Origin: Terrimonas ginsenosidimutans
GTDB lineage: Bacteria > Bacteroidota > Bacteroidia > Chitinophagales > Chitinophagaceae
Direction of reading: 5' to 3'
Assembly: GCF_022012415.1 (NCBI RefSeq)
Contig: NZ_JAKLTR010000011.1
Location: forward strand, 62,001 to 126,000
Length of the DNA stretch: 64,000 nucleotides
In this document: positions 62,760-64,000 of the stretch, one piece after another
How positions within the stretch are numbered: position 1 is the stretch's first letter
Layout: each line of letters starts with the position of its first letter
The notes under the pieces: generated by a model
The model's input: the letters and a program-made list of their open reading frames with translations, nothing else
Told to the model about the DNA's origin: nothing
The model's database searches: none
Program-made: the position numbers and the translations under genes

Positions 62760-64000
62760 TCACTCTCCTAAATGGTCCTGCTCCTTCATCAAAACGAGCG
62801 AAAATTGTCCCAGTGCGCTATCCCTTGTTTCATGGTTGATGAATTTGCCGTTGAGTTTGCTTACAGGAAAATAATCGAATTCTTTTGACACAGGAATATC
62901 CCGCACCTCGCTGATACTATCAGCTTCTATTTCCGAGGCATACAGTAGATAGGAGTCATAAGGAACAGTAGCGAGCTGTTCCAGGCTATCGATCGTCATT
63001 ACCGGGGAATCGAGGTAAAATGTCAGTGCATAAGAATAGTCTTTGCGAAGCTGCACCACAGGCATTTTCGGGAAATGAGCATTGCTGTAGAAAGCGGCTT
63101 CACTTCCCGCCTGATAGTGCATGATCGATGGATAGGCGACACTGTTCAGGTAAATGTTCACCATAACGGCGGCGATCGCCGTGCGATAGAATAGCATCGG
63201 CTTGCCCGAGAACGGCCCAATCTTCGGTAATAAGATCAGTAAGCAAAGCAAAAGGAACAGCACGATCCAGATCGGCCAGGAGAGGGTAGTGGGACGGAAA
63301 AAGTAATGTAACAGAAGTGGAGCGGCTACCAGCAGAACGATCACTGCGGTCTGTGTGATCCGGACAAAATTCCATTCGCGTGGCATCCGAAGCTGCTGCA
63401 GATAACCGGAGAGAAAGATCGCGAGTAGTGGAAAAATGATATTGCTGTAATGTGGTAACTGGAATTTAGACAATGAAAAAATCAGCAGGGTGAGAAATGC
63501 TCCGGAGAACGTGATCCATTCCACATAAAGCCGTGGCCTTTTCCAGTTTTTGATCCAAACCTTTGCGATGGCGATATATAACAGCAAAGACCATGGCAGG
63601 AAAGCCCATATCAGTGTGTGCAGGAAAAACGAAGGGTCGCCTTTCCCTTTGATCGGGCCGGTGTTAAAAAATCGGCCAAACTGGCTATCCCAGAAGAAGA
63701 ACTGAAGTCCGGACACTCCTGTTCTTCCAAATACTACTTTCTCCGGGTGCAAATCAAACTGGTACCAAAGACAATACAATTCGGGAGTGATAAATAATAA
63801 GATCAGTATTCCGGCGACCAGCCATCGCGGGTGAAACAATTGTTTCCAGCTTTTTTTCAGGATCAGTTCTCCTGCAATTGCGCCCGCGATCGGGATCAAA
63901 GCGAATGGGCCTTTTGTCATCACTGAACAGCCCGCCAGCAATGCGCCCAATACAAGTTGCAGGTGATTCTTTTCCGTATAAGCCCTGTAAAAATGGTAGA
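62760..64000 (-). CDS. ArnT-like PMT-family glycosyltransferase, N terminus outside window
   Basis: The gene runs off the right edge; the frame is open to position 64000 (YRAYTEKNHLQLVLGALLAG upstream of the first possible internal start at 63950). What is visible is the C-terminal 410 or so residues: at least eight membrane helices and the conserved PMT loop region (KGPFALIPIAGAI, GDPSFFLHTLIWAFLPWSLL, KFQLPHYSNIIFPLL). A periplasmic C-terminal domain follows (VQLRKDYSYALTFYLDSPVM). ArnT-type enzymes move sugars from polyprenyl phosphate carriers to lipid A or proteins. The catalytic Asp region of the first periplasmic loop is outside the window, so the donor and acceptor cannot be told. Confidence 0.85.
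   Translation of the reverse strand, partial: YHFYRAYTEKNHLQLVLGALLAGCSVMTKGPFALIPIAGAIAGELILKKSWKQLFHPRWLVAGILILLFITPELYCLWYQFDLHPEKVVFGRTGVSGLQFFFWDSQFGRFFNTGPIKGKGDPSFFLHTLIWAFLPWSLLLYIAIAKVWIKNWKRPRLYVEWITFSGAFLTLLIFSLSKFQLPHYSNIIFPLLAIFLSGYLQQLRMPREWNFVRITQTAVIVLLVAAPLLLHYFFRPTTLSWPIWIVLFLLLCLLILLPKIGPFSGKPMLFYRTAIAAVMVNIYLNSVAYPSIMHYQAGSEAAFYSNAHFPKMPVVQLRKDYSYALTFYLDSPVMTIDSLEQLATVPYDSYLLYASEIEADSISEVRDIPVSKEFDYFPVSKLNGKFINHETRDSALGQFSLVLMKEQDHLGE

Overview
The window looks like chromosomal DNA of a Bacteroidota bacterium, most likely near Chitinophagaceae. The evidence is the promoter pattern (TAnnTTTG, in the best cases with TTTG about 19-20 bp upstream), the scarcity of Shine-Dalgarno sites, many small lipoproteins with a Cys-Ser-Lys-Asp type lipobox, a SusC-style TonB plug domain, a family widespread in Bacteroidota but misleadingly named after PRPP synthetase, and intermediate GC. 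Taxonomy is inferred from these traits, not from a marker gene.

Layout. 1-5.3 kb holds small enzymes and exported proteins on the minus strand: two alpha/beta hydrolases (one cut by the window edge), a DsbA-like protein, a cupin and an AraC regulator. 5.5-15.4 kb is the most coherent system: a minus-strand operon of a YbjN/CesT-like protein, PspA, an NfeD-like OB-fold membrane protein, a flotillin and a 1614-residue AAA+ ATPase, read divergently from an XRE regulator through two well-formed promoters. 15.5-24 kb holds yjdM, an AsmA-family giant, an SDR/MFS divergent pair sharing a palindrome, and a decayed gene pair. 24-33.5 kb holds an exported GH2 beta-galactosidase, a membrane adenylate cyclase, an aldose dehydrogenase and an EamA exporter divergent from an Lrp regulator. 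33.8-40.1 kb ends in a stress module: a Crp/Fnr regulator next to an SDR and a DJ-1/ABM/DJ-1 operon, with CRP-type palindromes at exactly the same distance from two predicted promoters. 40.3-46.7 kb has a TPR sensor kinase with its NarL-type response regulator and two large exported proteins. 47-53.7 kb holds a TraB/GumN-like protein, a cobalamin-binding radical SAM enzyme and an endonuclease-Q-family PHP protein. After tRNA-Asn (53.9 kb) comes a gene-poor, remnant-rich stretch to about 58.4 kb, then an ArsR/SRPBCC/VOC cluster, a hydrolase, a phosphatase, a lipoprotein and a truncated ArnT-like glycosyltransferase.

Non-coding structure. Two copies of a foldback element (23.9 kb and 46.8 kb) share an 18-bp terminal inverted repeat and carry 10-bp target duplications. 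Their cores are opposed arrays of a 7-bp GATGGCC unit. The same unit makes a 44-copy array at 31.7-32.1 kb, next to a very strong terminator. Several perfect hairpins separate convergent genes.

Starts were moved downstream from the longest frame where a signal peptide, lipobox, promoter or terminator made the longer start implausible. Family names rest on reading the translated sequence. No database search was run.
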